Positions 1 to 10,438 of a stretch of 64,000 nt of DNA are shown in pieces (position 1 is the stretch's first letter; each line of letters begins with the position of its first letter). This DNA comes from Strigamia acuminata (lineage: Eukaryota; Arthropoda; Chilopoda; Geophilomorpha; Linotaeniidae). The DNA is taken from the NCBI GenBank assembly GCA_949358305.1, contig OX442314.1, forward strand, positions 19,771,060 through 19,835,059. Reading direction: 5' to 3'. The notes under the pieces were generated by a model. The model saw nothing but the letters and a program-made list of their open reading frames with translations, was not told the origin of the DNA and ran no database searches. The position numbers and the translations under genes are program-made.

Positions 1-1
1 G

Positions 2-1789
2 GAAGGAGAAATTCTGAGCCCAATTTTTGCCGTCCCAAAGCCCGATGGTTCGGTCCGCTTAATTCTAAATTTAAAAAAGTTTAACAAAAATTTGGAATAC
101 CATCATTTTAAAATGGCCTCAATTCGTGACGCCATCTCTCTTTTAAAACCCAATTTATATATGTTCAAAATAGACTTAAAGAACGCTTTCTACCTCCTCG
201 CGATCCATTTCGCTTTTAAGAAACTCGTGCGCTTCACCTGGCAGGGCCAAATTTACGAATACCAAGCGCTTCCCATGGGTTTAGCTAGCGCGCCAAGAAT
301 TTTCACTAAGGTTATGTGCCCTGTCTACGCACATCTGCGATCTTGGGGAATAGGAGGTGTGCCTTACCTAGATGACGGCATTTTCCTGTGCAACTCTTTC
401 AATCAGGCTCGGACAGACTGTTCCGATGTAATAAATTTTTTCCAGAGTTTGGGACTGGCTATCAACTGGGAAAAATCAGAATTTACCCCCACCACCAGAA
501 TAGAATTCTTGGGGCTCCTTTTAGACTCTGTCAAAATGGAAGTAGCTCTTCCAACCAGGAAAATAGAGAAGATCTTGACTTTAGCCAAAAGATTTGCTAA
601 CTTAACTTCTACTAAAATTAGGGATTTGGCAATTTTTATAGGAAATTTAGTTTCGGCAGAACCTGGCCTTCGCCACGGTTTTTGGTACATTAAACCCATC
701 GAGACTTTCAAAACTGGCCAACTGTTTCTCAACAACCATAACTACGATGCAATAATTCCCATTTACCCTGACATTAAATCAGAAATAGAATTTTGGTTAG
801 AAACTAGACTGTTCGAACCCAGATCCCTCCTTTCACAAGACCCCGATACGGAGATCTTCACTGACGCATCCAATTTGGGTTGGGGCGCCACTTGGGAAGG
901 TTCACATGCCAATGGACAATGATCTTTGGAAGAACAAGAACTTCACATAAATGTGAAGGAGTTGATCGCCTTGTGGTTTGCATGGCAATCTTTTGCCCCT
1001 TTTGGGGGGAAAAAGCACATCCTTTTCCACTCCGACAGCGCGACAGTGGTCAGCGTATTCAGAAATCAGGGAAGCAAGGTGCACCTTTTGCACTACTACT
1101 CCAGATTAGTCTGGGAACAATCTTGCAAGTTGGGTATTTCCCTCACAGTTGTACACATTCCCGGAAAAGAGAATGATGTGGCAGATTACCTTTCACGAAA
1201 TTTCGATTCTACTGACGGCGAATGGAGTTTATCTCCAATTATTTTTAACAAATTAATTACACTATTTGGGTCCCCACAAGTTGACTTATTCGCTTCCAGA
1301 CTGAATTTTAAACTACCAAAATTTTTCTCTTGGGGACCGGACCCACTAGCGTGGAAAATTGATGCCTTAGCACATTCTTGGAAATCTATTTACGGTTTTG
1401 CTTTCCCTCCTTTCAGCCTGATTCCGAGAATCCTTCAGAAAATGCACAAGGATCGAACGACGCTCTTACTCATAGCCCCGAGGTGGTCCGCCCAGAGTTG
1501 GTTTGTAACCCTCTTGGAGAGCCTAATAGCTCCACCCTTTCTGTTCCAAGCCAAAGGGAACTTACTCCTGGAATTCCAGCCGACAGCACCACCACCACTA
1601 AAGGGCCTGCAGCTCCTTGGCTGCAAGATATCTGGCGAAACCTCACTACAGGAGGCTTTTCAGAAGACGCTGCCACCTTGTACACGGCCGGGTGGCGCCC
1701 GACAACCGTCTCGACATATTCTACGGGGGTTCAGAAGTGGCAGGAATTTTTGGGTCAAGGGTCGCCTGCTAACCTTGATGGACCTTTAA
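2..1789 (+). CDS. DIRS-like RT / RNase H / methyltransferase-like polyprotein, partial, with in-frame TGA at 920-922
   Basis: The frame is open from the window edge. The first bases encode RT domain 1 (SPIFAVPKPDGSVR), followed by motif A (KIDLKNAFY), motif B (LPMGLASAP) and the catalytic YLDD near bases 368-379. RNase H follows, with its Asp in IFTDAS, Glu in VKELIAL, Asp in HSDSAT and the DVADYLSR end motif. A further segment (VDLFASRLN, then DPLAW, AFPPFSLI and APRW) matches the part of DIRS polyproteins described as a DAM-like methyltransferase. The frame ends with a stop at 1787-1789, overlapping the recombinase frame by about 410 bp. TGA at 920-922 interrupts RNase H in the same frame on both sides, at a position where this family normally has Trp. 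Either this copy is inactivated or readthrough is needed. Confidence 0.85.
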
Positions 1790-2640
1790 CTAACTTCCCT
1801 GCAAAAGACCTTGCGCTCGAATCGCTGATCATCAAAACTGCCAATTTCCTAGCCTTCCGCTTCCAAGAGGGGAAGTCCCACTCCACCATCACCGGGAATC
1901 TGGCAGCAATAGTCGCAGCAGGTTGCATTCCCACGGAAGTGCGCTACGACTACCGCATTGTCAAAATTCTTAAAGGAATCTTCAACACTAAGCCAAACTT
2001 GCCCCGATACGTCGCTACTTGGGACGTGGGACTGGCTTTAAATTATTTGCGACAACAATGGCCTCATGACACCCTGGACTGGCGTCCACTACAAGAAAAA
2101 TTGCTAATCCTTTTGGCTCTTACAACTGCGGCAAGGGTGAGCTCCCTCCAGAGCTTATCACTCTCCGACCTTTCGGTGACATCAGACGCCGCCATTTTTC
2201 GGCCATTAACCCTGCACAAACACACTCGGGTGGGCACGCACACCAATTTCAGAATCGCGCCCTTCCCGCAAGACAGATCTGTCTGCCCCTTTACGGCGCT
2301 CTCGAGCTTCCTGAAGAAAACAATAAACATTCGAAAAGGAACACACCTTTTCCTAACCCAGACTCCGCCCCACTCGGCTCCGTCAAAGGACACCATCCGC
2401 AGATGGATTAAATCCTTCTTAAAAAAGATTGGAGTAGACGAAGCAGTTTTCGGGGCCCATTCTACTCGCGCGGCAGCAACCAGCGCAGCCGCTAATCGTG
2501 TACCAGTACAACAAATACTGGAAGTGGCGGGTTGGACATCGGAGAAAACTTTTGCCAAGTTTTATAACAAACCTATTATTGACCCCAACGCGTTCCAAAC
2601 CGCAGTGTTACTGCCTCACGCAAATGCTAATGCAAAATAA
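1378..2640 (+). CDS. DIRS-like tyrosine recombinase (integrase)
   Basis: A frame of about 420 codons overlapping the end of the RT polyprotein in another frame. Residue numbers count from base 1378, which is a TTG, so the true start is not defined. An N-terminal low-complexity part rich in Ser, Thr and Pro is followed by an alpha-helical core-binding region (about 90-210) and a catalytic domain. The tetrad is visible: Arg253 in TAARVSS, the His361-x-x-Arg364 box in AHSTRAA, and Tyr396 in FAKFYNKP. GW at 385-386 precedes the tyrosine as in phage-type integrases. In DIRS elements this enzyme inserts a circular cDNA intermediate without making target duplications. No stop or frameshift is seen in the catalytic part. 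Confidence 0.88.
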   Translation: MEIYLRFCFPSFQPDSENPSENAQGSNDALTHSPEVVRPELVCNPLGEPNSSTLSVPSQRELTPGIPADSTTTTKGPAAPWLQDIWRNLTTGGFSEDAATLYTAGWRPTTVSTYSTGVQKWQEFLGQGSPANLDGPLTNFPAKDLALESLIIKTANFLAFRFQEGKSHSTITGNLAAIVAAGCIPTEVRYDYRIVKILKGIFNTKPNLPRYVATWDVGLALNYLRQQWPHDTLDWRPLQEKLLILLALTTAARVSSLQSLSLSDLSVTSDAAIFRPLTLHKHTRVGTHTNFRIAPFPQDRSVCPFTALSSFLKKTINIRKGTHLFLTQTPPHSAPSKDTIRRWIKSFLKKIGVDEAVFGAHSTRAAATSAAANRVPVQQILEVAGWTSEKTFAKFYNKPIIDPNAFQTAVLLPHANANAK

Positions 2641-2787
2641 AAAAGAAAAGGAAATAAAAAATAAAAAGAAATCGATTAGAAATTGAATAAATTGAATTAT
2701 CACCTTTTATACTTGCCAATTTTACTCATTTCTACCTAAAATGGGGCTCTAAAGTCTCCTGGGATTCCGGAGATTACTGAGAATGAA

Positions 2788-2870
2788 TGTAATCTCGGCG
2801 GAATGAAGCGAGCGGAGCGAGCGAATGAACGCCGAGCGTCGTTCATTCGATGTAATCGAGGAATAACAGG
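2788..2870. repeat. Left arm of perfect 83-bp inverted repeat
   Basis: This is an exact reverse complement of 3076-3158. It is GC-rich against an AT-rich surrounding and carries purine-rich GCGAGCGGAGCGAGCG-type text. It starts about 150 bp after the recombinase stop. In DIRS elements, inverted terminal repeats and an internal complementary region sit here, which is the likeliest identity. Confidence 0.8.
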
Positions 2871-3075
2871 ACCCTCCAACACCTCCCTTTCACTAGCATA
2901 CTCTATTAATCCTCACACACGGATCTTAAATACATAAATCTTATCTTACCTTGAAGATTCCTCCCGAGTTGGGAAACGACAACTCCTAATCTTCAATTGT
3001 TTTTTCCTTGAGTTTTTTCCTACCCATTTTAGGCTTACTCTAAAGACTGACGTGACCCGGATGGTAGCGCCATCT

Positions 3076-3158
3076 CCTGTTATTCCTCGATTACATCGAA
3101 TGAACGACGCTCGGCGTTCATTCGCTCGCTCCGCTCGCTTCATTCCGCCGAGATTACA
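3076..3158. repeat. Right arm of perfect 83-bp inverted repeat
   Basis: Exact reverse complement of 2788-2870, 205 bp away. Just outside 3158 the similarity resumes after an 11-12 bp indel (CATTCTTA compared with GAGAATG on the left). The repeat may therefore be a little longer in the ancestral element. The 205-bp spacer holds no ORF of note. Confidence 0.8.
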
Positions 3159-4975
3159 CTCGATCACACTCATTCTTAATCTTGGCCGATCTCGCGGCTC
3201 ATTTCGTCTGATTTTGCGTTTCAACCTTAACTGGAATCAGACCGCAATCGTCCACAAACCCTACGTCACCCAAATCCAAAACCTAAAAGCGAATTATTAT
3301 ACGAAGTACTTTTATTCATAACGGGAACCACAACAATCAGAAGAAACCATTTACAATTTTTTTCAAAAAAAAGAAAAAAAAAAAAAAAAAAAAATTATTT
3401 GCACATTGCATGTTTTTATACAAAAAAATCTCAATAAAACCTAATGCAATTTTCTGGTTCCATTTATCAAACAAGAGCTATAGCATTGGTATAGTCTTTG
3501 CTTCATCTATCTTAGATACTGTACCTAGATTATCTATGGCCTGTATGTACCGGTGTAATTCATAGATTCATTGATTTCTTTACAAAATAAAGAAGAGTGA
3601 AAATGTACCATGTTTTAGTTTTACTGTAACTAACAAAAAAGTACATAAAAATATGACTCTGCAACCCCCATGGGCAGCCCAACAAATAGCAAATGCTAAT
3701 AAAGTTGGAAAATGGATTTAAAAACTTATTTTAAATTATTAATATTGGCCCTCGTAATGTTTATACATAATGGTATGTTTTAGTACGTTGTGATGTGTTT
3801 ATTTTTTATATTTGCAATACCCATCGGTTCCTAGCATTTTGTGTGGACTAGTTTTAGAAATACAACTTTATTTAATTCAAATTGACAAGGTGTTCAAATA
3901 GCTAAACTACCTTGACTAACTTGAGTCGTAGCCCCAGTGAATTATTTTTAAAGTCACACAAGACAAATATGAGCCCTTCCTTGACATTGGCGGCATAATG
4001 CATTTTTCATACATTCAAATTCCAACCCACACAATACACAAAACCATTTAACTTTTCACTATTCCCACACAAATCTTCCTATCTCTTCAGGTTTTCCTTG
4101 TTCGTAATTTGCGGGGCACGTTAAAATAATTTAAATCGGGTTGCTTTTGGGTCGGCTCCACGGTGCACGTTAAACAATCTCTGCGCTTTCTTGTACATTA
4201 ATGGCAACGTCAGTGTAGCATCTGGTGTCTGGCTTTCCTAGAACAGCAATGACAGCAGTCCACCATGTGGACGCAAGGACTGGACTTCTTCCCTTGTCAA
4301 ATCTGGTGAAGACCGTCTTAAAACTGATTCAGGCATGCTCAACTAATCCCTATTGTTTGTCCACTTCAAGATTAGGGAAAGATCAATTCCTAAACCAATC
4401 TTGTTAATGATCATTGTTCTAGTTTTGGCCCTCTGGCCGTTTGAGCCGGATGTGGCCGAAATTGGCAACATGTGTCATCTACCCTATTGTGTTCTCTTGT
4501 GTCTTCCGTGGTGTTGCGCTTTTAAAAAAAAAATTCTGGGACTTGCGGTGCATTGAAGCATTGTTTACTACGCTACACTAGTAAACCGAAAATAAAAGTT
4601 AATTAACCAACACTCACATTCCTGTTAGCTTCTTAAGTCACACAAAATTCCATGATAATGATTTCACATTAAACTTAGGAAACATAGGAATGTTCATTTG
4701 TCAGGTTTAAAACTTTACACGCATTTAAAAATAGAAACTGTTTTTTACTAAAGTGAATGTTAACTCGACCACCCTCTATTTCTCGGTGAAAAAAAAAACA
4801 AGTTTATTATTCAGTCATTGCTCAATTTGGCCTAGCCACACTTCTCTTTCTCGCTCTGAAACGATTCAGTTCACTCCGAGATCTAAGCAAGGTTTAATCG
4901 GTGAGGCACCATTAAATTGCTTCGTAGCCATTCGAATAATAAAAAAGCTTACAAACCACTATATTTCTCTTACTA
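3159..4975. other. Non-coding stretch between the DIRS-like element and the palindrome
   Basis: AT-rich, no supported gene on either strand. An A-rich run lies at 3366-3394. The rest is unique-looking text with only short spurious reading frames. Confidence 0.6.
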
Positions 4976-5470
4976 ACAAGGGGAGGGCACCAATAAGCTA
5001 TCACAGATTGTTGTAATATTAAACAAGAAGGATTGTTATATCATGCTGAATGAGACCCTAAAATAATTTCATTCCATAAACAGCCAACAATGCAAACAAT
5101 GAGCTGAAAGTTGGCACTATTTTGTCTGTGTATACATCAAATCTGAGCAATCAGGCCTAGTGTATGAATACTGTAAACAACAGTTGCTAGGTAAAAAATA
5201 GTTCCAAGATCTAAGTTCAATTTTATCATTTGAGATTCAATGATGTCATTTCCTCTTTTGATATCACATGACATATGACATCAGAACTTTGTTCAACAAC
5301 ATGACTGTCTTCATGAAGACAATAATAGTTTGTAGTGGTGGTCCAGTGGTTAAAGCAATGGACTAGGTATCTTTCCACACAGGTTCAAATCCTGTTGAGT
5401 GTGAAAATTTTTACATTTATTTTTGTTAAATTTTAGCAGTTATTTTAATGTTTGTAATTTTATATTTGTT
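4976..5470 (+). repeat. Left arm of a 1-kb near-perfect palindrome
   Basis: It pairs with 5507-6002 in reverse complement with only scattered single-base differences, for example in the tRNA-like part (AAAGC against AAGGC, AGGTATC against AGCTATC). The arm is 495 bp, against 496 bp on the right. Outer ends are sharp, at ACAAGGGGAGGGCACC on the left and its complement on the right. Confidence 0.9.
5332..5402 (+). pseudogene. tRNA-Ser-like sequence (left palindrome arm)
   Basis: Box A-like TGGTCCAGTGG is at 5339-5349 and a good box B, GGTTCAAATCC, at 5382-5392. A perfect 5-bp T-stem (ACAGG/CCTGT) encloses a TTCAAAT loop. The 5' half (GTAGTGGTGG, then GTGGTTAAAGCAATGGACTAG) resembles eukaryotic tRNA-Ser. 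The acceptor stem pairs poorly, the anticodon stem is degraded and the long variable arm is missing, so this is a decayed tRNA or tRNA-derived element head, not a working tRNA. A T5 run follows almost at once at about 5408-5412. Confidence 0.7.
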
Positions 5471-5506
5471 TTCAGAAAATTTTAATTTGATTAATTTTAA
5501 TTTTTT
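5471..5506. other. 36-bp spacer at the centre of the palindrome
   Basis: Unpaired AT-only-like text between the two arms. It is the loop if the region is transcribed and folds. Confidence 0.8.
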
Positions 5507-6002
5507 AACAAATATAAAATTACAAACATTAAAATAACTGCTAAAATTTAACAAAAAATGAATGTAAAAATTTTCACACACAACAGGATTTGAACCTGTG
5601 TGGAAAGATAGCTAGTCCATTGCCTTAACCACTGGACCACCACTACAAACTATTATTGTCTTCATGAAGACAGTCATGTTGTTGAACAAAGTTCTGATGT
5701 CATATGTCATGTGATATCAAAAGAGGAAATGACATCATTGAATCTCAAATGATAAAATTGAACTTGGATCTTGGAACTATTTTTTACCTAGCAACTGTTG
5801 TTTACAGTATTCATACACTAGGCCTGATTGCTCAGATTTGATGTATACACAGACAAAATAGTGCCAACTTTCAGCTCATTGTTTGCATTGTTGGCTGTTT
5901 ATGGAATGAAATTATTTTAGGGTCTCATTCAGCATGATATAACAATCCTTCTTGTTTAATATTACAACAATCTGTGATAGCTTATTGGTGCCCTCCCCTT
6001 GT
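5507..6002 (-). repeat. Right arm of the 1-kb near-perfect palindrome
   Basis: Reverse complement of 4976-5470. Similarity stops at the GGGAAC-free border CCCTCCCCTTGT at 6002; the following bases do not pair with the left flank. Confidence 0.9.
5576..5646 (-). pseudogene. tRNA-Ser-like sequence (right palindrome arm)
   Basis: Minus-strand counterpart of 5332-5402, with box B complement at 5586-5596 (GGATTTGAACC on plus). This copy reads TTAAGGCAATGGACTAG, closer to tRNA-Ser than the left copy. Like the left one, it points toward the spacer. Confidence 0.7.
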
Positions 6003-7108
6003 AAGTTACAAACTTCTTTTCAGATTGATCACGAATGCTTTTAAACCAATTATAAAGAAGCACTCTGATTGATTCAAAACATTTTACTGCAAAACAAATT
6101 ATTTCGGAAACAGTTGCCAAGTGCACTCAAATTTTTCTTTCAACTGAGAGTAAAGGATAATGGTCAACTCTTACACAAGGCACTGAATAATTCAAAAGAA
6201 AAAGTCACTTTCTCTTTTGCTGCTGTCAAGTCCATGTGCAGTAGGCGTGCCTTCAGCAACTAACATCCTTAAATTATTAAGTTGTACTCTCTTAAGGCTG
6301 GCATAGACGAAGAAAGACATGAGTACACGTCCAATAGTAGTTCAAACACATCACTTGTGATGAAAAAATATGAGCAAATTGCACTTTGCCAAGTCAAACA
6401 AAGCGAAAAAAATGTAAAATGAAGTACTGGAGCATCCGTTTGAACATAAGGTCAATGTGTTCATTTCTACTTGCACTTTTAGCATTATAGGTTATGAGTG
6501 CATTTCCTCATGAGTGGCACCGTGTACTCCTAGATATAGGTCAAGTGCAGTGACTGTTAAGTGTTAATCTTGTACTAATTAAAATAAAAAATTTAAAAAA
6601 TAATTAATTACTTTGTGAATTGTAATGATCCCAAAAATCAACTTGGATTTTTTTAAGGAACTATTCTTGTCTTTTACTTTTTTCATTTATTTCGGTTTTT
6701 GTGAGTTATCTTGCTACAAGCTCATGATAGTCTTGCGTTGGCCTTTGCCCTGGCTGAGACAGGATGTGACGACTTCCTGTGAGGAAAAACTTTTTCTTTT
6801 CCTCAATCTGTCTGCTACAATATTTCAACCGAAACGTATCACACTTGTCATCACCCTGTTCACAAAACAAGAATTAAGGTTGATAGTAATCTTGCAGATT
6901 CATTCTCTTAGTTAAGTAAAGCCCGTTTGATCCAGAACTCAGTTTTTAGTCCCTTTTTTGAGTAAAAAAAAGTAGAAATTTCTCAAGTTTCTCCAAGCTG
7001 AAGAAGTGAGAACCAATTTAATCCGAGATGAGCATTATGAGCCTCATCCGACAAGATTGACCAGATACAGCTAGTAGGGTAATCCATACAAAATGGTACT
7101 TATAATAC
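6003..7108. other. Non-coding stretch
   Basis: AT-rich, no gene, repeat or RNA that I can support. Small reading frames here have no recognisable domains. Confidence 0.5.
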
Positions 7109-7370
7109 TACGTTTACATGCACCTAATATTTTGAGTGGTGAAAAAATCAAATTGTTCTGTTTACATGCAGAAAATAATTCGTGATCACTTTCAATTTTC
7201 GACCAATGGGGAAGTGCCAGAAGCGATGCACGCATGCGCAATAAAAATAGTTCAAGTTCACTCGAATTAAACAACCTTTTGCAAGGGATTATTCACCACT
7301 CGAATAATCCTTGTCATCCCTGTTTACATAACAGTCGAGTGAGATAAAATATTCAGTGTATGTAAACGTA
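7109..7370. mobile_element. MITE-like repeat, copy 1
   Basis: About 262 bp with inverted ends: TACGTTTACATGCACC on the left, and GTGTATGTAAACGTA on the right as its near complement. The body shares long blocks with 20986-21252, such as TTTTCGACCAATGGGGAAG and GCATGCGCAATAAAAATAG. No coding capacity. The short TIRs and AT-rich body fit a non-autonomous DNA transposon; the superfamily is not assigned. Confidence 0.75.
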
Positions 7371-7426
7371 ATCAGGTATTTAGATGGTCACGAATAAGCG
7401 CAGAATTAATCTGACATTTAAGTTAA

Positions 7427-7735
7427 ACGATAATCCAGAATCGTTCAGTTGATCGTTCGCAACAGCTCGGAATATTTCCCGTCACCAGCTTTGCAGATTG
7501 CGAAGAATTCATCGAAGTGAGCAAACCGAAGCCATCGTTGGATTTAGACGAAAAGCAATTCATCAACCGACTTGGGCAAACAAGTGGATCGAAGACCAGA
7601 GAAGATTTACTGAATTCCACTACTTGGGGCAAAACAAGTAGTGCAAGTCCAACTGAATCTTCATTATTCATGTTTTATAATTTATTCAATAACCTTATTA
7701 TTTATTCATGCCATTTAGTTATGTATAACTACTAA
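7427..7735 (+). other. Unrecognised open frame, possible exon or gene fragment
   Basis: The frame opens after a TAA at 7424-7426 and stays open to 7735. The part up to about 7670 has balanced amino-acid use (acidic and Ser-rich, with SLDLDEKQF and SKTREDLLNS), unlike the lysine- and phenylalanine-rich chance frames around it. There is no ATG near the start, no known domain and no evident splice sites. It follows directly after the MITE copy at 7109-7370. It may be an exon, an eroded gene piece or chance. Confidence 0.15.
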
Positions 7736-10438
7736 CTTTCGCGAATCTACCCTAGACTGTACTATACCGTAGCTGCATTCAAAAAGTTGTTTTAAGTGAT
7801 TTAGGTGTTTGTCCTTTTCTTTTTATATCTTTTAACAATCACAAAACAAAAACAAAAACACTTAACACACAATTTTTGTACTCCTGTTTTAAGACTATAG
7901 ACACAAAAACCAATACAAATAAAACACTTAAAACGACTTTTTCAGTGCGATTAGTAATAGTTTTAACAATATCAAAAGTAAAAAAAAATAAACACAAACA
8001 AAAAGAAAAACAAAACAAAAGTTAAAAGTAACAAAATGAAAAAAAAACAGTAACAAGTCCTGAATCCAACCTTTAAACCATGCTCAACTGCCTAGCCATT
8101 TAAGCCAATTTACACAGCGTTATTCTCTTGCATTGACAATTTATGGCAAGCAGAGTTCATCCTAGTAAAGGCGATAATCGCCACGTGACTTTTGTGGCAC
8201 TAGGTTAAAACTCAGCAGCTACAACGCACGGTTGCTAACGATGCTATTTACACTGATGAGAAAATGCTACTGTCACCTTTAAACAGACAGCGTCCTCTCT
8301 GGAGACCGAGTGCCAAGCCTTCTCTCTTGATAAATCTTTCAGGCAAAACTTCTTTAATTACTCAGTTCGGGCTTTAATGGCAGCCACGCATCACGTGATT
8401 CAACCTCAACCCTCCACATCACTCCCCATCTTACCCTAACTTTCCCTTTTCTTCCCCATAGGCGATAAAAGTGTTCATTACGCCCCCGCACCAAATCCCC
8501 TCGAGGAAAAAAAATCAGTGACGTAAGACATCGCGTGAACACGAGCCATTTGAACGAGGAAAGAGAGACGCGAAAGTACGAGGGGGAAGGGAGGAAGCAG
8601 GTGGGTGACAGAGGAAAAAAGCGTCGCGTGCTCATTAATGCGGGAAAAAAATGGTTCACCTGCCCAACGTAGATGGGAACACACCTATTGTTTTAGTGAA
8701 AATTAATGTGCACTTCCTAGAAAAAGCTGTGAATAAAATAGGCGAAGTGTTTTTGTTTGCGGAATTTAATTTAGAAAAATTGAAAATCGAACGCACTAAC
8801 TAAGAAAAAGAGGTGAAGTGTCAAACCGTAACCGCAGATTAAAAGGAAATTGGGGGAAAAAGAAAAGAAGCCAAAAGTTTAATTTATCGTGCGGGCAAAA
8901 AAGCAAAACAAGTGCTCAATGTTGTATTATAGATTTAGCTCTCGTTGAAACCATAATTCATTTCCACTTCCTGCTTTCAATGCAAAAGAGGGCGGTTTTA
9001 AGCTAATCAATTCGTTTGCTAATCAATTTGTTTCAATGCCTAATCTGCATTACCGAAATTGACGATAAATATTTACTTTAGCTGGTATTTACACCTTTCA
9101 TTAAGAACGCATGAAAAATAAATAAAAAAATACAAAAATTGCAATCAATGCAATTAAACTTCGACAAATAATACGGAGTACTTTTTAAATACAACTTTTT
9201 TTTGCTGGAATTTAAACATTGAAAAAAAAAATATTTTCACTATCGTTTTCATTTTGTACTGTGTAAAGGTTTGTGAACCTGACTTGACTTCTCCCAGTTC
9301 GTGAGTCGTGACCACACAAAAACACTCCTGGGTTCACTGGTCCGCGTGTGGGAAAAATTGAGTATTTTGTATACAAAAGAGATTCTCTAGCTTTGTCGAA
9401 TGTAACACTACACCTGAGAAAAACACGCGGCTTTTATTTAAACATTTTCCATGCAAATCGTCTTCATTAATTAATTAATCCTGCCGTTATTAGGTGGCGT
9501 GCGCTCATTCGTTAATTAGAGAGATGCATGAGCTTGATTTTTATCAAGCATTAATTTCAAAAGCTTATTGATATTTAAAGTTCGTCGCCCTTTTTTTTTC
9601 TTTCCTTTTTTTCTCTTTTTTTTTCTAACAAAGCAGGATTTGACAACCGACTCAGAAAAACAATTTACATTTCAAATATTTTTACTTTTTTTTATAAAAT
9701 AAATAAAAAAAATGTTTGAATGTCATAGTTATTAACTTCCAATGAAAAAATAAAAGATTTCCAGTAGGCACCATTAGTGTTTTTTTCAAGTTAATTTCAT
9801 TTTTTGCTATTTTAAAATGCACTAAAACCAAGTCAATAATTTCTCTTTTCCAGATTTATTATTCCTTTTATTATTTTTAAAATATAAATTTAAAAAAAAT
9901 GAGAAATAATATGGCAGCTTTTTAAAATGTACATTACACCAAACTGAAAATGTTAAAATTCCTTTTCCATTCCAAAAATTCCAAAATCAATATATTTCTC
10001 ATTGCAATGAATAGAAATGGCTGACCATTCATTAGACATTTTTTTTTTCAAATATTCCACAAACAAAATTTGAAGTCGTAGACTGTAAAAAGGGGGAGCC
10101 AGTGTGCAGTTTGCTGTAACCTACACCCTCCGAGAAACCTCGAAAATCGACCCAACCCTATCTATTGCGCATGCTCCAAGCTGCACTGTGAGTCGTAGCA
10201 TCTGAGAGCCACAAGCGTCATGTCAGCTGGCTGCCAGACATCTGCACTAAGTGTCGATACAAACACAAGAACGAGCATCGTCAAACCCAACTTCTTACCC
10301 AGCTGAATTCTGCCCATGCCCTTCCGCCAGGTGTGTGACTAGGTCGACTTCTAACTGCAAGCGATCCGCTGTTCCACTTGCGGAAACGGACCACACCCAC
10401 TCACATTACACGTGCTGCCAACACCAGTGTTGCAGACG
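7736..10438. other. Upstream region of the mannosidase gene; putative promoter and 5' UTR near 10080-10438
   Basis: Mostly AT-rich with A- or T-runs (about 7850-8050 and 9590-9620). Two less AT-rich islands stand out: 8270-8700 and 10080-10438. The second leads into the first coding exon and includes TTGCGCATGC near 10164, reminiscent of an NRF-1-type site. No TATA box at a convincing distance was identified and the transcription start is unknown. Confidence 0.35.
10220..10306 (+). other. Possible upstream ORF in the mannosidase leader
   Basis: ATG at 10220 opens 28 codons ending with TGA at 10304-10306, 132 bp before the mannosidase ATG. It matters only if the leader is transcribed from upstream of 10220, which the sequence does not prove. 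Confidence 0.25.

Larger units (their letters stand above)
1..3158 (+). mobile_element. DIRS-like tyrosine-recombinase retrotransposon, 5' part outside the window
   Basis: Order of parts seen: reverse transcriptase, RNase H, a methyltransferase-like segment, then an overlapping tyrosine-recombinase frame, then an 83-bp inverted repeat. This order, with a recombinase instead of a DDE integrase and with overlapping frames, is the layout of DIRS-type retrotransposons. The gag-like ORF and left terminus lie upstream of base 1. The right boundary is uncertain: 3158 is the outer end of the inverted repeat, and the element may run somewhat further. No target duplication is expected for this class and none was sought. 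The copy is damaged by a TGA in the RNase H domain. Confidence 0.85.

Noticed and set aside
4976-6002. Palindrome as an assembly artefact from a folded-back read
   Set aside because: Arms differ by scattered substitutions and end sharply with unrelated flanks on both sides, which an unsplit hairpin read would not produce; still worth confirming with reads.
8354-8684. Overlapping minus-strand frames in a less AT-rich island
   Set aside because: No domain, frames overlap each other, and the island may simply be regulatory or unrelated unique sequence.
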